Of a DNA stretch of 64,000 nucleotides, positions 62,284-64,000 are shown in pieces (position 1 is the first letter of the stretch; every line of letters begins with the position of its first letter). The position numbers and the translations under genes are program-made. This DNA is from Gemmatimonas sp. (GTDB lineage: Bacteria > Gemmatimonadota > Gemmatimonadetes > Gemmatimonadales > Gemmatimonadaceae): positions 62,001 to 126,000 of the forward strand of contig NZ_JANPLK010000078.1 in the NCBI RefSeq assembly GCF_031426495.1. The letters are read 5' to 3'. The notes beneath the pieces were generated by a model that was not told where the DNA came from, ran no database searches, and was given only the letters and a program-made list of their open reading frames with translations.

Positions 62284-63068
62284 CCGACTGGTCGAGACTC
62301 GAGCCCGCAGTACCGCTCCTTACCCCGGTCATCCTGCTCGTCGCAATGCATTGGTCGGCGCAGTTCCTGGCGCGGCAATCCAATCGTCTCTTTGGCCGTC
62401 GCCTTCATCTCTACCTGTTCGGCCTCCTCGGCACCATCGTGCACGAAGGCAGTCACGTCATCGCCTGTGTACTGTTCCGTCATCGCGTGTATCACGTGAA
62501 GTGGTTCGACGCGCAGGCCACCGACGGCGCACTTGGCTCGGTCGAGCATTCGTATGACCCCACCAGCGGGTATCAACGCGTGGGCACCGTCGTGATCGGC
62601 ATCGCGCCGCTGGTAGTCGGAGCCGTCGTGATTCTGGTTGCGGCGCAACAACTGCTCGGGCTCACGCCGGAAGCCGCGTGGAACGTATCGACGTGGAGCG
62701 TATCGACGTGGCAGTTCGACGACGCGCCGCTGTGGCGATGGACGCTGTTCGCCTATGTGAGCATCTCCGTAGGCGGCTCGATGCACTTGAGCGCGTCTGA
62801 CGTGCGCGGCACGTGGCGCGGTGTCGTCACGCTAGCCATCTGGAGCGCCGCCGCGGTGCTGGCGACGGCGCTGCTCTGGTGGGTGCTGCAGCGAGCGGTA
62901 CCCGCCGTGTGGGACAGCGACGTCGTGCCGCAATGGCGCGACGCGCTGCACCACCTCACGCGCATCAGCGAGTCACTTGCGATCGCCATGCTGCTGGCCA
63001 TCGCGATCAACACACTATGTGCGGTCTTGCTTATGCTCCCGCGTCTTCTTTCAGCGCGCGCTCGATAG
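62268..63068 (+). CDS. Membrane protein with HEGSH motif (M50-like)
   Basis: A 266-residue inner-membrane protein with several hydrophobic segments. H59-E60-G-S-H63 lies at the end of a hydrophobic stretch (GLLGTIVHEGSHVIACVLF), which matches an HEXXH zinc site of a membrane metalloprotease, although a DG or LDG partner motif is not clear. GTG 62268 is used; it overlaps the toxin stop by 16 bp. A short WNVSTWSVSTW repeat near residue 142 comes from a direct repeat. Function unproven. Confidence 0.72.
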   Translation: MRRPLTDWSRLEPAVPLLTPVILLVAMHWSAQFLARQSNRLFGRRLHLYLFGLLGTIVHEGSHVIACVLFRHRVYHVKWFDAQATDGALGSVEHSYDPTSGYQRVGTVVIGIAPLVVGAVVILVAAQQLLGLTPEAAWNVSTWSVSTWQFDDAPLWRWTLFAYVSISVGGSMHLSASDVRGTWRGVVTLAIWSAAAVLATALLWWVLQRAVPAVWDSDVVPQWRDALHHLTRISESLAIAMLLAIAINTLCAVLLMLPRLLSARAR

Positions 63069-63519
63069 CGGGAATCATGTCGCTCGGCAGCGTGGTGGGA
63101 TCGAAGCGCTCGAGCACCCGTCCGTCGCGACCGATCAGGAACTTCGTGAAATTCCACTTGATCGACGTGCTCCCCAGCATGCCGGGTTTCTCACTCTTCA
63201 TCCACTGCCAGAGCGCGTCGGCGTCGTCGCCATTCACGTTGAGCTTCGCCGTGAGCGGAAAGCTCACGTCGAAGTTCGTGCTGCAGAATTGCACGATCGA
63301 TGCTTCACTGCCGGGCTCCTGTCCACCGAACTGATTGCACGGGCAGCCGAGCACGGTGAGCCCCTGCTCGCGGTAGCTGCGCCACAACTCTTCGAGGCCA
63401 GCATACTGCGGGGTGAGTCCGCACTGACTCGCCACGTTCACCACCAGCGTGACGCCGCCAACGAGCGACGAGAGGGGTAGCGACTCGCCCACCACCGACG
63501 TGACGGTGAAATCCGACAT
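63031..63519 (-). CDS. Glutathione peroxidase family protein
   Basis: A 162-residue thiol peroxidase. Cys33 in NVASQCGLTPQY is the peroxidatic residue, a cysteine rather than selenocysteine. The Gln of GCPCNQFGGQEPG and the Trp-Asn of KWNFTKFLIG complete the tetrad. It reduces peroxides with thioredoxin or glutathione. ATG 63519 follows the DUF2911 gene by 5 bp on the same strand. Its 3' end overlaps the convergent HEXXH gene by 38 bp. Confidence 0.95.
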   Translation of the reverse strand: MSDFTVTSVVGESLPLSSLVGGVTLVVNVASQCGLTPQYAGLEELWRSYREQGLTVLGCPCNQFGGQEPGSEASIVQFCSTNFDVSFPLTAKLNVNGDDADALWQWMKSEKPGMLGSTSIKWNFTKFLIGRDGRVLERFDPTTLPSDMIPAIERALKEDAGA

Positions 63520-63524
63520 CGTGC

Positions 63525-64000
63525 TCACGGGCGCACCGTCGTGGCGGTGAAGGGTACGCTCACCATGCTCGGTCCCCACGACATGTCGATCGCACCGCGC
63601 GTCGGTCCCATCGAGCGCACGACGATCGTGAATTCCTCTACGTGACTTGGTGTCGCTGTCATCTGCATCGGTACGCGTCCGAGATCATTGGTGGTTGAGT
63701 ATATCGTGCCCCACTGTCCCACTTGCTTGTTCACGATGAGAAACGTGCCGGCGCGCGTGTGCTGTACGAACAACGTGTAGGCGCCGGGCGGCACGACGAG
63801 ATCACCCATGGTGAGCGTGCGTGAGGTGAACAGGTGCGTGGCATCGTTCGCACCAGTGCGCCATATGGTGTCGAACGGCACCAGCGCGCCGCCCCAAACG
63901 CTGCGGTCACGCACCGACGGGCGTCCGTAGTCGATCAGCACGATGCCGCCCTGTCCGAACGCACCGCGCGCGGTTTCGCGCAGCGACAGCGTACCGGTGG
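63525..64000 (-). CDS. DUF2911 family protein (partial, 5' end outside window)
   Basis: A C-terminal fragment of at least 158 residues. The DUF2911 core is visible: DYGRPSVRDRSVWGGALVPFDTIWRTGANDATHL, LVVPPGAYTLFV and a beta-rich end. The frame stays open to position 64000, so the true start lies beyond the window. The family function is unknown; it is likely exported. It precedes the glutathione peroxidase gene by 5 bp. Confidence 0.88.
   Translation of the reverse strand, partial: TGTLSLRETARGAFGQGGIVLIDYGRPSVRDRSVWGGALVPFDTIWRTGANDATHLFTSRTLTMGDLVVPPGAYTLFVQHTRAGTFLIVNKQVGQWGTIYSTTNDLGRVPMQMTATPSHVEEFTIVVRSMGPTRGAIDMSWGPSMVSVPFTATTVRP

Overview
The window is high-GC DNA (roughly two thirds G+C by eye) from a Gram-negative bacterium with many exported proteins, several lipoprotein signals and outer-membrane barrels. 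The mix of families (two DUF5916-type carbohydrate-binding/beta-barrel proteins, three DUF885-like proteins, a TIGR03790 protein, LVIVD and selenium-binding-like propellers, exported amidase and M20 peptidases, a GH9 cellulase) most resembles a Gemmatimonas-like member of the Gemmatimonadota. That assignment is inferred from gene content; no rRNA is present.

Layout. 1-1.8 kb: end of an ABC-2-like exporter cluster. 1.9-3.7 kb: leftward marR-nitroreductase-LonN operon with a near-perfect, apparently leaderless promoter. 3.8-6.0 kb: tRNA-Cys, then a small atypical segment with a YhcG/DUF1016 nuclease-like gene whose promoter is bracketed by TTGCAA dyads. 6.0-10.3 kb: exported two-domain GDKG-linker protein, then a leftward nhaA-HAD phosphatase (frameshifted)-GT2 operon. 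10.5-19.9 kb: rightward run of S41 protease, small exported protein, large barrel protein, methyltransferase, cysE, cysK, alpha/beta hydrolase and CPA1 antiporter. 19.9-22.0 kb: Kir-type channel with a non-canonical filter (TTGTG), divergent from a nitrilase. 22.1-32.3 kb: leftward overlapping operon (OFA-type MFS, DUF885 lipoprotein, Gfo/Idh oxidoreductase, second DUF885 with an eroded metal motif, peptide-type substrate-binding lipoprotein, DppB, DppC, 2-hydroxyacid dehydrogenase) with no ABC ATPase. 32.4-38.1 kb: Cys-rich protein, beta-lactamase-like hydrolase, DUF305 protein, LVIVD lipoprotein, TfoX-N protein with a basic tail. 38.1-45.1 kb: GH9 cellulase and small housekeeping or sensor genes (DUF2007, PQQ-like, zinc ribbon, fasciclin, DUF188, selenium-binding-like, pentapeptide). 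45.1-64 kb: esterase, DUF5916, amidase, M20 peptidase, a small gene with a sequestered ribosome-binding site, hybrid PAS kinase, DUF885-like, TIGR03790, a decayed cupin gene, a second DUF5916, an Ada-type zinc domain, a VapBC-like pair, an HEXXH membrane protein, glutathione peroxidase and a partial DUF2911 protein.

How the genes fit together. Much of the window looks like a scavenging lifestyle: secreted hydrolases, peptide uptake and outer-membrane barrels. Ion and osmotic genes recur (NhaA, CPA1, Kir channel, and a possible glycosylglycerate-type GT/HAD pair beside NhaA). Non-coding structure is prominent: a heptamer repeat family at two loci, a 52-bp inverted repeat behind the second DUF5916 gene, and operator-like dyads. 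No CRISPR array, integrase, transposase or rRNA was seen. The strongest candidates for follow-up are the Kir channel filter, the DUF885/oxidoreductase/peptide-import operon without an ATPase, the dyad-flanked DUF1016 promoter and the ribosome-binding-site hairpin at 51.9 kb.
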